A model generated the notes under the pieces. The model ran no database searches. It saw nothing but the letters and a program-made list of their open reading frames with translations, and had not been told where the DNA came from. A DNA stretch of 64,000 nt from assembly GCA_024803745.1 (NCBI GenBank), contig JANJXV010000025.1:21169610-21233609 (forward strand), given 5' to 3'. A program made the position numbers and the translations under genes. Numbering within the stretch: the stretch's first letter is position 1; every line of letters begins with the position of its first letter. This DNA comes from Megascapheus bottae (Eukaryota; Chordata; Mammalia; Rodentia; Geomyidae). Below are positions 50,261 through 64,000 of this stretch, piece by piece.

Positions 50261-53200
50261 CCCTCACCCCGCCCCTCTTCTCCCCTGCAAACCCTCACCC
50301 CGCCCCTCTTTTCTTCTTTTTCCTTCGCCAGGCCTTTGCCTCCAGCCTCTCGGGCTCCCTGGCCACCCAGGCCGTCTTGCTGGGCCTGGGGGTGGGGAAC
50401 GCGAAAGCCTCGGTGTCGGCCGCCACCGCCACCTGGCTGGTGAAAGGTGAGCTCTGGGGCCACCTGTGGATCGGGCCCTGGCGTCTTTCCCCACTACAGA
50501 GCCCCCCTCTGCCGCCCCCTAACCACCACCACCACCAGCAGCAGCAACGGCTGTGACCTCCAGCCCTGCGCCCCGAAGTAAGGCAGGTTTTCTCCCCACC
50601 CCAGCCTTCCAAGAGCATTGCGAGCCTGACTTGTTTAAGCTCACGGCTGGAATACACCCTCATCCTGGACATTGCTCTGATTGCCCACGCGAACTGCAGA
50701 GTTCCTCAATCAAGCGAAATCCCGGCCCTAAGAAATGGTCCGAGTCCCCATTGCCCTTCAGTCGCTTTGTAGAGGCTTTCGTGAAAATGCAGTTTTTTTA
50801 TGGAATAAGCCTGTTAGCCACTCCATGGTGGGAGACGGTTAATGGCAGAAAATTGTAGGATGTAGCTGGTCCTGAGAAGAGAGGAGGCTCTGGAGAACGT
50901 GAAAAGTGACTCTGTATCCAGACTCAGAGTCCGTATTTGGAATTGCAAGGATACTGTAAATAACTGTAGTGGACCCATGAGCTCAGTGTATGCAGCTTTT
51001 TGAAAAATTACAATAGCTCATGCCTGTAATCCTAGCTACTCAGGAGGCTGATGATTGGAGGACTATACTTTGAAGCCAGCACAGGCAGGAAAATCCCTGA
51101 GACTCTTAACTCCAGTAAAAAAAAAAAAAAAAAAAAAGCTGGAAATAGAGATGTGGCTCAAGTAGTTGCACAACAAGTGAGAGTAAAAAAGCTGAGCAAG
51201 AACCTGAGGTCCTGACTTAAAGCAACCCCTCCCCCCCAAAAAAAACATCATTTGCATGGTACAAATAGTAGAGCACTTGCCTTGCAGACCCAAGTTCTGA
51301 ATTCAAACCTCTGTACCAAAAGCAAGGAAGATAGGGAGAGAAGGAGCAAAGGAAAAGAAGATAAATACCGTTAAAATTTCTATGTGATCATTTTTAATTG
51401 CAGGTCAGTAATGGAATGATGTCATTATCCTTACAACCAATAGCACTGCTATTACTAGCTGCTGATATTTTGACAATCTACTGTAAAGCAAACTGTCCAC
51501 TTTATTTTTTGTTTGGGGGTTTTTTGTTGGTTTGGGGTTTTTTTGGTTTTTTTGTTTTTTTGTTTTTTTGCCAGTCCTGGGCTTGGGCTCAGGGCCTGAG
51601 CACTGTCCTTGGACTTTCTCAAGGCTAGAGCTCTACCACTTGAGCCTCAGCACCACTTCCGGCTTTTTTTCTATGTATGTGGTACTGAGGAATTGAACTC
51701 GGGTCTTCGTGCATGCTAGGCAAGCGCTCTACCACTAGGCCAAACTCCCAGCCCAAACTGTCCACTTTATATCATGTTCATGTAATATGTTTCTTAATCC
51801 TGACAGCAGCTGCTTGTATGGCATTAATTCCTTTTTTTCAGGTGGAAAAAGTCCAGCACACAGAAGTGAAATATATTGTCTGAGATCACTTAGTCCACAG
51901 ATTCAGAATTTCACCAGCTGATCCTTTTTGTATGTGTTGGGTAAAGGGGCAGCCACTGGAGTTTGAACACTACCTGCTAGGCAAGACCACTGCCACTTGA
52001 GCCACACCTTCAGCCATCATTTAGTTATTAATCAGACAGGATCTCATACATGATGCCCAGCTGGCATCAGATCAAGATCTTTCTCCAGACTTTTAAGATG
52101 TATGGCTGGGAGAATCATTACATGTGGCTTGTTCTGGCCTCCACCAGTAATTGTCCCAAAATGCACCTCCCATGTAGCTGAGATTAGAAGCTACCACAAA
52201 CACCCTCCCTATCCGCCCTTAACTACCATCACTCACCAGTTACAATTTTAGCAGAGCTGATTCTGATTTGTGACTAGCCAATTTGTTAGTAAGATTCGGA
52301 AGTTCGTATGTGTTCCTCTTTGATCATTGTGAGGCAGAGGAATTGTTTCCCATTCTGATGGGCAATACGACTTTGAGATAGTGGGGTGTGCATGTGTCAG
52401 TGCAGCCAAATGTCAACCTCCAGATTCTTATAGAGGCCCTGCAAACTGACTCTCGATCCACAGGTGGCCCCAGGAGGATACACATCTGATCCGATGTTGG
52501 TGTGCCACCAAAGGCAAGAGTAACGGGCTCCAGGGGGCTCTCCTTAAGCAATAGAAGCAATCTTCATGTGTTCAGTTACTAGTTGATCTACTGTTAAGAA
52601 ATGAGATGATTTAGAATGAATGTGCTTGGAGAGAAGAGATTAGATGAGTGATAGGAGGTGGGCCTGGAAAGCTGCAGGACCTCACAGGGCAGAGATGGAG
52701 AAGAACTGGTTGGCCCAAGGAGCCTGTTGTCCTCATGCTCGTTTGAGTGACCATGATGTGAAATAAGGTAGATCCAATGATGCCATGTCTTCCCAGTCTT
52801 CCCAAAAAACTGGAGGTTCAGATTGTCTTATAAGTGCCCCAGTTTTATCCATCTCTTGTCTCAGATTCAGCTGGTCTGTCTGGAAAAGAAGACAATCCCT
52901 CCTGAGACTGAAAATCAGAAGGGATGGATATTCTAGGTGTCTGTCTGAGTGCTTAGTCCTCTCCCTTGAGTTAAGCATGTCTCATAGGAGGCCTGAGCAG
53001 AGCTCAGTGTCAGGGTCCACCAGGCACCGTCTTCCTTGTCTTAACAGGACCTTCTCTTCCACAGATTCAGCTGGCATGCTGGGCCGCATCGTCTTTGCCT
53101 GGTGGAAGGGGTGAGTCCCTCGTCTATTATCTCCTCCAATTCACCAATTGGAGCTGTGGCTTAAAGTAGTCAAGCACTAGCCTTGACCAAAAGAGCTCAG

Positions 53201-56200
53201 GGACAGCTCCCAAGCCCTGAGTTCAAGCCCCAGGACCCCACCCCCCAAAAATTATATCAGCATTTCATTAGATTCAGTGACATAGCAGTTTGCTTAGTGA
53301 ATTGTATGGTACCTAGTAAATACTCAATAATACTCAGCTCTAGCTGTGTCCCACAGCATTCTGTGCTATGTCTAACCACTGTAACAATTTTGTAGGGTGG
53401 GATTCACTGGGTACATTTTAAAGATCTGAAACATACTAAAAAGAGGAGAATTTACTTAACCAAGTCCCTTGACCTGTAATTAGTGAAATGAGATTTGAAC
53501 CTGAAGCCTGTAACTCTTTCCATGGTGGCAGCCTGGAAATGGCTAGAGACAGAAGCGGCTATCCACAGGGTAGATATCCCAGGCCTGAATGTTGGGGCCC
53601 AGCTCTTTGTTTTGGCCTCCCTTACCCACTGTCCACTTGAGCTCACGAACCTTTGACTGGTTATCTGTAATGTACGGGGTTATGCCCAGTTTAGACATTT
53701 GGTTTTTTTGCCAGTCCTGGGGCTTGAATTCAGGACCTGGGCACTTGAGCCACAGCCCCACTTCCAGCTTTTTCTGAGTAGTTTATTGGACATTAAAAGT
53801 CTCTCAGCCTTTTCTGCCTGGGCTGGCTTCGAACCACAATTCTCAGATCTCATCCTCCTGAGTAGCTAGGATTACACCAGTCTGTTCCAAGTCCATGGAC
53901 TTTTTTTTTCTGGGAATCCTCAATGAAGCAAGAGGAGAGGGTGAAGAAGCCCAGGGGTAGAGTGCTTGAGCATGGGCAAGAGCTACCAAACATCAAGGTT
54001 GCCTTTAGGCAGTTGTGGATTAGAAAGGGGGAAACACCACCTAGGGGTCACTGTAGCCCGCCCCCCTCCCCCAGCCAGTGGTCCCATTTCAGGCAGAGAC
54101 CAAGAGAGTTGAGGGCAGGTGTCTGGCTACAGTTACGTGTTTTTCCCCACATATGTTTTTCCCATACATGTTTTCTCCTTCAGTCTAAATCACAACAAGC
54201 TCTTATCCCCAACAGGAGCAAATTGGACTGTAACGCAAAGCAGTGGAGGTGAGCAGGCGCTGAGATGAAGGGAGGGGAGGACATAGCTCTGTTGTGAGGG
54301 CGTCTTGTCTCTGATCTCTAACCTCTGATGCTTTCCCAGGCTCTTTGCTGACATCCTCAATGATGTCGCCATGTTCCTGGAGATTATGGCTCCTATCTAT
54401 CCTATCTGCTTCACCATGACTGTCAGTACCAGCAACCTGGCCAAGGTACCTGCCCCTGGCGTACCCCATGCCCAGACACTTGTCCTGGTGGTGCTGTCTA
54501 TATACCCCGGGTCCCCACACACAGGGCACTTCTGAAAGTTTCAGTGTATCTCCTGAGGCCTCAGCCAGCCCTCAGCCATGTGCCTGCACTCACAGGCCTG
54601 GAGAAGGGCTCAGAGGTAAGAGGCAGGAGGTGGTAGTCCTGAGTCCATGTTTGGGGACTGGCTTCCTGGCTAGGTTTTAGTCTCTGAGGAAAATAACATG
54701 TTTGGATAGAACACAGCCCTCCCATCTGTGAAAGAACACCACACCAGTATTTTTGTAATGGCAGCTGCAAATATCCCAGTTCACACCTATAATCCTAGGT
54801 ACTCAGCAGGCTGAGATCTGAGTTCAGTCACAGTTTGCAGCCAGCCCAGTCTGGAGAATCTGTGAGATATCTCCAATTAACCACCAAAAAGCTGGGAGTA
54901 GAAGCATGGCTCAATTGGGAGAGTACTAGCATGGAGTAAAAAAGCTAAGGGACAGCATATAGGTCTTGAGTTCCACTCCCCCGTATCAGCATACACAGAG
55001 ACACACATACACACATGCAAGCGCTTAACAAGTCTGCACATGGACCAGACCTGCTAGCCACTCAAGCCTCATTTTGTACCACTTTCCTCTTGACTTTGAG
55101 CAGACTAGTTCCTCCTCTGTCCATAAACTCCATGAAGGCCTGGCCCCTGTCTGACTTCTTATATTACACTCCAACCTGTCAAATATCTGAAAGAGGCTTG
55201 CTGAGAACGCCCTGCACATGATCATGAGTGACCCAGTGGAGATCTCAGGGAGAGACACAGAGGGCTTGCATTGCTGTAGTAACGTGGCCCACTCACCCTC
55301 GTCCTCCCTCTCTCCCTGCAGTGCATTGTGAGCGTGGCTGGTGGGGCCACGCGGGCTGCACTGACTGTGCACCAGGCCCGGAGAAACAACATGGCTGATG
55401 TATCAGCCAAGGATAGCAGCCAGGTAAGCAGCCAGGACCAAGGATGGTGTGTGGGAGGGGAGAAATGAGGAGGAGGGGACAGCCAGGCCACAGCTAGGAA
55501 TATGGAGAGGAAACACCTTAAGTGCCTGTGGGAAAGGGCAGGAAGAAGCCTAAGTGTCCTGCTGTGACCTTCAGGATGTGAGGTCAGGGCTATTGGCATG
55601 ACTCTGGTGGGAGCAAACCCATGTCACCACCCCTCCCATTGATTGGATGGCCCAGAAGAGGCCCTGTGGGCCATAGCCCTATCCTGGGGGCAGGGGCTCT
55701 GACCACCTGAGACCCCTGTGTGCAGGTGCATGGTACTCTACCCATGGAGTTGAGGGTCACTGGCCAGGGCCTCCACTTAGCAGTGTAGCAGGCTTTGAGC
55801 CTGGCCTAGGGAGCCTGGAGCCAGGCATCTCTAAAACTGGACTCTTTCACAAAATGCTTGTGTGAAAAATACCCTGTAACTCACCCCAACCCTATCAGGT
55901 AGATTCTGTTATTATCCCTGCCTTACAGGTGAGAGTGAGGCCCTGGGAATAGGAGAATTTTCTCTGGCACTAAAGCAGTCTCAAACCTCCTGTCCTGTCC
56001 GTCCTGCCTTCCAGTCTACTTTCATATTAATAGACTTAATAATACTGACAAAGCAAATCTTTGGCAAGCATTGAACTGACCAGTGCATACAGTGCTACAG
56101 AAGGAGAGCGAAAGCATGGAGAAGCCCAGGCCACCGCGGTGCCCCAGGCAAGGGCCTTCTCTCCAAACTACTTGAACTGGCTCTTCCTAGATCTCTCCCA

Positions 56201-59200
56201 GCTCTAAATCTACAGGCTCTTAAAGTGGGAGCAGTAAGAACGACCCAGGCCTTTGTTTTCAGCATCCCCTCTCACTGCTGCCAGCCTGATCCCCTCCCCA
56301 CCACCATGGCCACCACAGAGACCCCCTGCTTCCCAGCTCTGGATCAAAGCCCCCCCCCCCCACCTCCCCAGTGAGGCAGTAACAGGGCAACCTGGCCACG
56401 TGCTATTCTGCTGTAAAGTCCTGCCTTCTGCTGATGTAGCTTCACTGTCATTGGCTGTGTTCATGGAAGGACTCATTGCCTTCTGAGCTTCCGGCACCCT
56501 TGATCCTTGCCTTACTAGCATAGCCTAACCTCTGCACTAGGGGTGAGCGTAGTGGGGAAGCTCTTGAGCTGCAGCCTCCTCTGTGCCCCAGTGGGGAGGG
56601 GTGCCAGTGTGGACATGCAGACTCCTCCCTCCTAATGAGTGGTGGGCCGGAAGCCAGGCACGTCTTCCCTAGGCTGTCTCCCAGTCTCATCATCAGAGGG
56701 TTCCAATGGCACGGACTCACAAAGGAAGAGGTTTGGGTCTGTTCCTTTTCCTCCCACTGGTTCGTCGACTGCCTTGCAGATTTGTTTGCCAGTTAGTGAG
56801 TGCCAAGAGCTACAAAAACCACTGTTGAAAACCGGCTCCCCGAGTGGAGCTCTGAGCGTCGGCTTCCTGGGCCCCCTCTGCGAGCCAAAGAAGACATGTT
56901 CTTCCTAGGTGGCAGAGGAGAATATAGCCATCTTTTAAGTGACAGCTCATTCACCTAAAACACTAAAAGTTATTAACATCCCATCAGTGTAGGGAGCTTC
57001 CGGAAGGTTCTGGAGGGAGCCCTCCAATTCTGGACCTGTCCCCATTTTCTAGGAGACATTGGTGAACCTAGCAGGGCTCCTGGTCAGCCTGTTGATGCTG
57101 CCTCTGGTGTCAGGTTACGCTAGGTAAGCCAGGAGCGTGGTAGGTGAGGGGCACCGGCTGGGCCCTTCCCCTTGGCCACCTCACTCTCTCGCCCCAGCCT
57201 CAGCCTCGGGTGTTTCTTCCTCCTCACGGCCCTCCACATCTATGCCAACTACCGGGCAGTCCGGGCCCTTGTCATGGAGACCTTGAATGAAAGCCGGCTC
57301 CAGCTCGTCCTGAAGCACTTCCTTCAGAAGGGAGAGATACTTGACCCAGCTTCAGCCAATCAGATGGAGCCACTGTGGACAGGTGACCCAGGCCCTCAGT
57401 GTCATGTCCTGTGTCTCCCCAAATCTTCCTCATGCCTAGGCCTCCTGACTCCAGCCTCCCACAGGTTTCCGGCCATCTCTGTCTCTGTCCCTGGGGGTTC
57501 CCTTACATTGCTTGGTCTCCAGGTGAGTGGTCCAGTGTCTCCTAATCCTTCCTATCTCCAGGTGAGTGGTCCAGTGTCTGCTACTCCTTCCTGCCTCCCG
57601 TAGTGCCTCCCTGACCAAGCCCCGCCTCACTATTTAAGTACAGACTGGGAGTTCAGCATGAAAGCTTGCGGGATGCAATAGGGTCTAATGCAGAGCACAC
57701 GTGAGGAGTTGGATGAAGAGAGGGTGGCAGGTGGGCGTGGATGGCCGTATAAGGAAGGGGAAGATGGATGTGGAGGTTCAGGTGATAAGGAAGGAATCGC
57801 TGGGGTGTGTGGACAGTTAGGGTTAACAGCTCGGCCAGGTGGCTCCTCCTGCCTTGCTTCCCTGCCCACTGCCGTCTTCTCCCCACCAGTGTGTCTGAGC
57901 TGCTGCAGCTAGTGGAAGGGCACCAGGAGCACTACCTCCTCCACTGGAACCCATCACGACGTGAGTGTGGCCAACAACTCTCCCAGCCCGAGACGCCCTC
58001 CCACTCCAGAGCCCAAGTTCACAGGACAGTTTGGACGCTGCTGTAGACCACACTGACCCACTCAAGTTATAAGCTGCCTGCCCAGTGGGATGACATGTGC
58101 CCCTCTAACAGAAGCTGCCTTGTTACCTGAGGTGTTTTCCTGGGCTGTGTGCCAGCATGGTCCATTGCGACACACTGGAATTTAGATTGTGACCTGGCTG
58201 TCGCACGGCCACTCTGCTCTCCCTCCTCAGTTGTTTAGCCAGTGGCATGTGGAAAGGGCTTCATTCTCACCAGCAGGAGCCCTCGACCATGAGCTGTTAA
58301 GAAGTTATATTTAGAAATCAAACTTTTCAGTTTGTCCAGAGAAATAGGAAGCTGCAGGAGAAGGTGGAAAGGGGAGGTAGGGAGAGGGCCTTGTATTCCC
58401 ACTAAGGTGTCAGCGCTCATTAAGGATGAGCACTGGCGACGTGGCTCTTCCCTGCTATGTGTCTGCCCTCGGGTCTCTCCAGACCAGGTGAAGGTAGTTC
58501 TGAGCCAGATGGCAGGCCCCGAGACGGTCCTAAGGGCTGCCACACATGGGCTGGTGCTTGGAGCTCTGCAAGAAGATGGACCCCTTCCAGGAGAGCTGGA
58601 GGAGCTGAGAAGTCAAGTTCAGGCAGGTAAGAGCCTCGAGTCCACACTGTGGGATGGGGGAAGGTGGGCTGGTTGTCCCACTGAGGACACAAGAGCTGTC
58701 TCTACACCCACCACTGACAGGTCGTGAGAAAAATGGTGGGGCCGTTGTCAGGGAGACGTACCAAGTGCTGGACAAGATGTTCCCAGAGTTTCTGAAAGGT
58801 AACATCAGCCCCGAGCCCTGCAGCCTGCAGGCCTGCCTGTCTATTCCATGCTTTCACTTGCAAGATGAGTGACCTGGCTGAAATCTGGGACTCAGTTTCC
58901 CTGTATAGAGTATGGAAGTTACACAGATCTCTTGAGGCTGCGTCCGTGTTGATGAACTATAATCCAGAATGTGCATTACTGAAAATGGCCTCCCCTCTCC
59001 CCTTCTCTTTAGCGCTCGTACTGGGGCTGGAACTTAGAGCCTGGGCACCATTCCTTAGCTTTTTTTCTTGTGTGATGCTCTACTACTTGAGTCACAACTC
59101 TACTTATGGCTTTTTGCTGTCTCCTGGGAGATAAGAATCTAAACAGCCCTTCCTGACTGACTGGGCTGGCTTCAATCCACAGTCTTCCTTCTCAGGCTTC

Positions 59201-59568
59201 TGAGTAGAGTAGCATAGACATAAGCTCCCAGTTTGAAAATGACTTTCCATGTAGCACTACTCCATTCCACCCCCTTTCCATGTACAATCTCTAAATATTG
59301 GCTGCTACCAGGTGAGGTTTCAGCCTTGCTTTTTGTCAGAAATTACCCAGCAGAGCCCACACCCTGCCCTCAGGGTACCTCTGCACACCTACCCCGCCTC
59401 ACCCCTACTCCTGCCAGCCCAGGCCCCTGTGCAGCAGTGTTCCCAGGACACCCCCGTGCCCTCTTTCCAGGATTGCAGGCTGCAGGCTGGAAGACTGAGA
59501 AGCACCACCTAGAGGTGGACGAGTGGAGGGCCACGTGGCTCCCATCTCCAGAAAAGAAGGTCTTGTGA
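49929..59568 (+). CDS. RUSF1: RUS family member 1 (DUF647 protein, C16orf58 orthologue)
   Basis: Thirteen exons: 49929-50228, 50332-50446, 53065-53110, 54216-54248, 54340-54445, 55322-55423, 57053-57123, 57198-57382, 57465-57522, 57890-57960, 58483-58626, 58721-58798 and 59471-59568. All have GT/AG borders and matching phases. The total is 1407 bases, 468 residues plus TGA (59566-59568), the same length as human as I recall it. The protein starts MADAAPVHASLCSEQFGSG. The DUF647/RUS domain follows: FLPQGFPDSVSADYLPYQLW, LATQAVLLGLGVGNAKAS, GMLGRIVFAWWKG, RLFADILNDVAMFLEI and CIVSVAGGATRAAL. Several hydrophobic segments suggest a multi-pass membrane protein. Plant relatives (RUS1/RUS2) act in root UV-B sensing; the animal function is not established. 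It converges with SLC5A2. Confidence 0.96.
51005..51240 (+). repeat. Composite SINE in RUSF1 intron 2
   Basis: Core CTGTAATCCTAGCTACTCAG, with an internal A tract at 51117-51137. Confidence 0.8.
51506..51754 (-). repeat. tRNA/ID-like SINE with long tail and target-site duplication
   Basis: Reverse-orientation copy in RUSF1 intron 2, with a T/G-rich (A/C-rich on its own strand) tail of about 60 bases. It is flanked by the 16-base direct repeat AAACTGTCCACTTTAT at 51490-51505 and 51755-51770. Confidence 0.9.
51771..53064. other. Remainder of RUSF1 intron 2
   Basis: A degraded reverse SINE piece lies near 51925-52170. The rest is unremarkable single-copy-looking sequence with no recognised exon. 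Confidence 0.45.
53111..54215. other. RUSF1 intron 3
   Basis: Holds a right-half SINE at about 53140-53255 (+) and a reverse composite SINE at about 53705-53880. No exon recognised. Confidence 0.5.
54770..55010 (+). repeat. Composite SINE in RUSF1 intron 5
   Basis: Core CCTATAATCCTAGGTACTCAG; ends in an ACACATACACAC stretch. Confidence 0.78.
55424..57052. other. RUSF1 intron 6
   Basis: A 1.6 kb intron, comparatively GC-rich and free of recognisable SINEs. No additional exon was seen. Confidence 0.5.
57515..57582. repeat. Short tandem duplication spanning the RUSF1 exon 9 donor
   Basis: The segment CCAGGTGAGTGGTCCAGTGT occurs twice, at 57519-57538 and 57558-57577, so the splice donor after 57522 has an identical second copy 39 bases downstream. 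Using the second donor would read an immediate TGA. Confidence 0.8.
59010..59220 (-). repeat. Composite SINE, reverse, in the last RUSF1 intron
   Basis: Degraded copy reading CTCGTACTGGGGCTGGAACT to TGAGTAGAGTAGCATAGACA on the plus strand. Confidence 0.65.
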
Positions 59569-59605
59569 GCAGTCCATGGCCACAGCAGCATGGAGGGAAG
59601 ACGAC

Positions 59606-59611
59606 TTTATT
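59606..59611 (-). terminator. SLC5A2 poly(A) signal
   Basis: AATAAA on the minus strand, about 230 bases beyond the SLC5A2 stop. Cleavage would fall close to the RUSF1 stop codon. Confidence 0.7.
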
Positions 59612-59839
59612 CTTGCACATGCAAATTGCTATGGCTGGTTGGCCACTGGCCTCCTAAGAAGACGGCCAATGAGATGGATTGGACCCCAGGCAGAGAAAAG
59701 GGAACCTGGGGCTTCCCACCCTTCCCTTGCCCTTTCCCCTTTTCTGGAAACCACTGCAGACTGCCTCGCATCCCCACTTCTAGGAGGCACAGTCTTCTCA
59801 CACCCTGGTTGTGGTTCTCGGTGTCCAGCACGGCTGGCC

Positions 59840-63901
<4,062 letters not shown>

Positions 63902-64000
63902 TCAAGGGGCAGTGATCCAGAGCCACCTCCTAGTCAGGCAATCATCTTCCATACCCACACCTCAAAAGTTCAGGTCCTTCCCTTCCCAGGTCTTTCCCAC

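Noticed and set aside
49565..50556. Long open frames antisense or out of frame to RUSF1 exon 1
   Set aside because: They reflect high GC content. The RUSF1 frame alone matches a known family and splices correctly.
52324..52978. Open frames in RUSF1 intron 2 as a possible nested gene
   Set aside because: No domain, processed-pseudogene tail or splice structure was found.

Overview
The window is a stretch of mammalian nuclear genome, almost certainly from a rodent. It has long introns with GT/AG borders, CpG-island promoters, many microsatellites, a 5'-truncated L1, and dozens of copies of two related SINE types. One SINE is tRNA/ID-like (a head ending in a GGTTCGATTCCTCGGTACC-type B box). The other has a 7SL/B1-like left part (GTAATCCTAGCTACTCAGGAGG) joined to the same tRNA-like right part. 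This pairing is what I would expect of a castorimorph (pocket mouse, kangaroo rat or gopher) lineage; that placement is inference.

Region 1 (1-12180) holds two head-to-head copies of a RalGDS/RGL4-like Ras-family exchange factor gene, arranged as a large inverted repeat. The minus-strand copy (1-5452, 3' end outside the window) keeps eight open, phase-compatible exons. The plus-strand copy (7674-12151) reaches a stop codon and poly(A) signal, but has lost about 1.1 kb holding two exons, so its N-terminal domain no longer joins the catalytic domain in frame. The minus-strand copy carries an endogenous retrovirus fragment that the other copy lacks. About 2 kb of non-repeated DNA lies between the arms.

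Region 2 (15383-38189, minus strand) is a CCDC7-like coiled-coil gene spread over about 23 kb. Fourteen small exons could be read; most chain perfectly in phase. One linking exon was not located, and one late exon carries a stop plus two frame shifts. A CpG island at about 42.2-42.8 kb is a plausible promoter for it.

Region 3 (45178-64000) is the conserved AHSP - RUSF1 - SLC5A2 block known from human 16p11.2. AHSP (minus) encodes the alpha-haemoglobin stabilising protein in two coding exons. RUSF1 (plus) is complete in 13 exons and encodes 468 residues. SLC5A2 (minus, SGLT2) is represented by its last ten exons; its 5' end is outside the window. RUSF1 and SLC5A2 converge tail to tail with their stop codons about 270 bp apart.

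The genes do not form a pathway. AHSP acts in red cell precursors, SLC5A2 in kidney glucose reabsorption, RUSF1 is a DUF647 membrane protein, CCDC7 relatives are mainly testis-expressed, and the RGL-like proteins act on Ral GTPases. I see no wholly new biological system. The most unusual items are the asymmetric inverted duplication, the CCDC7-like gene beside AHSP, and the lesion in its late exon.
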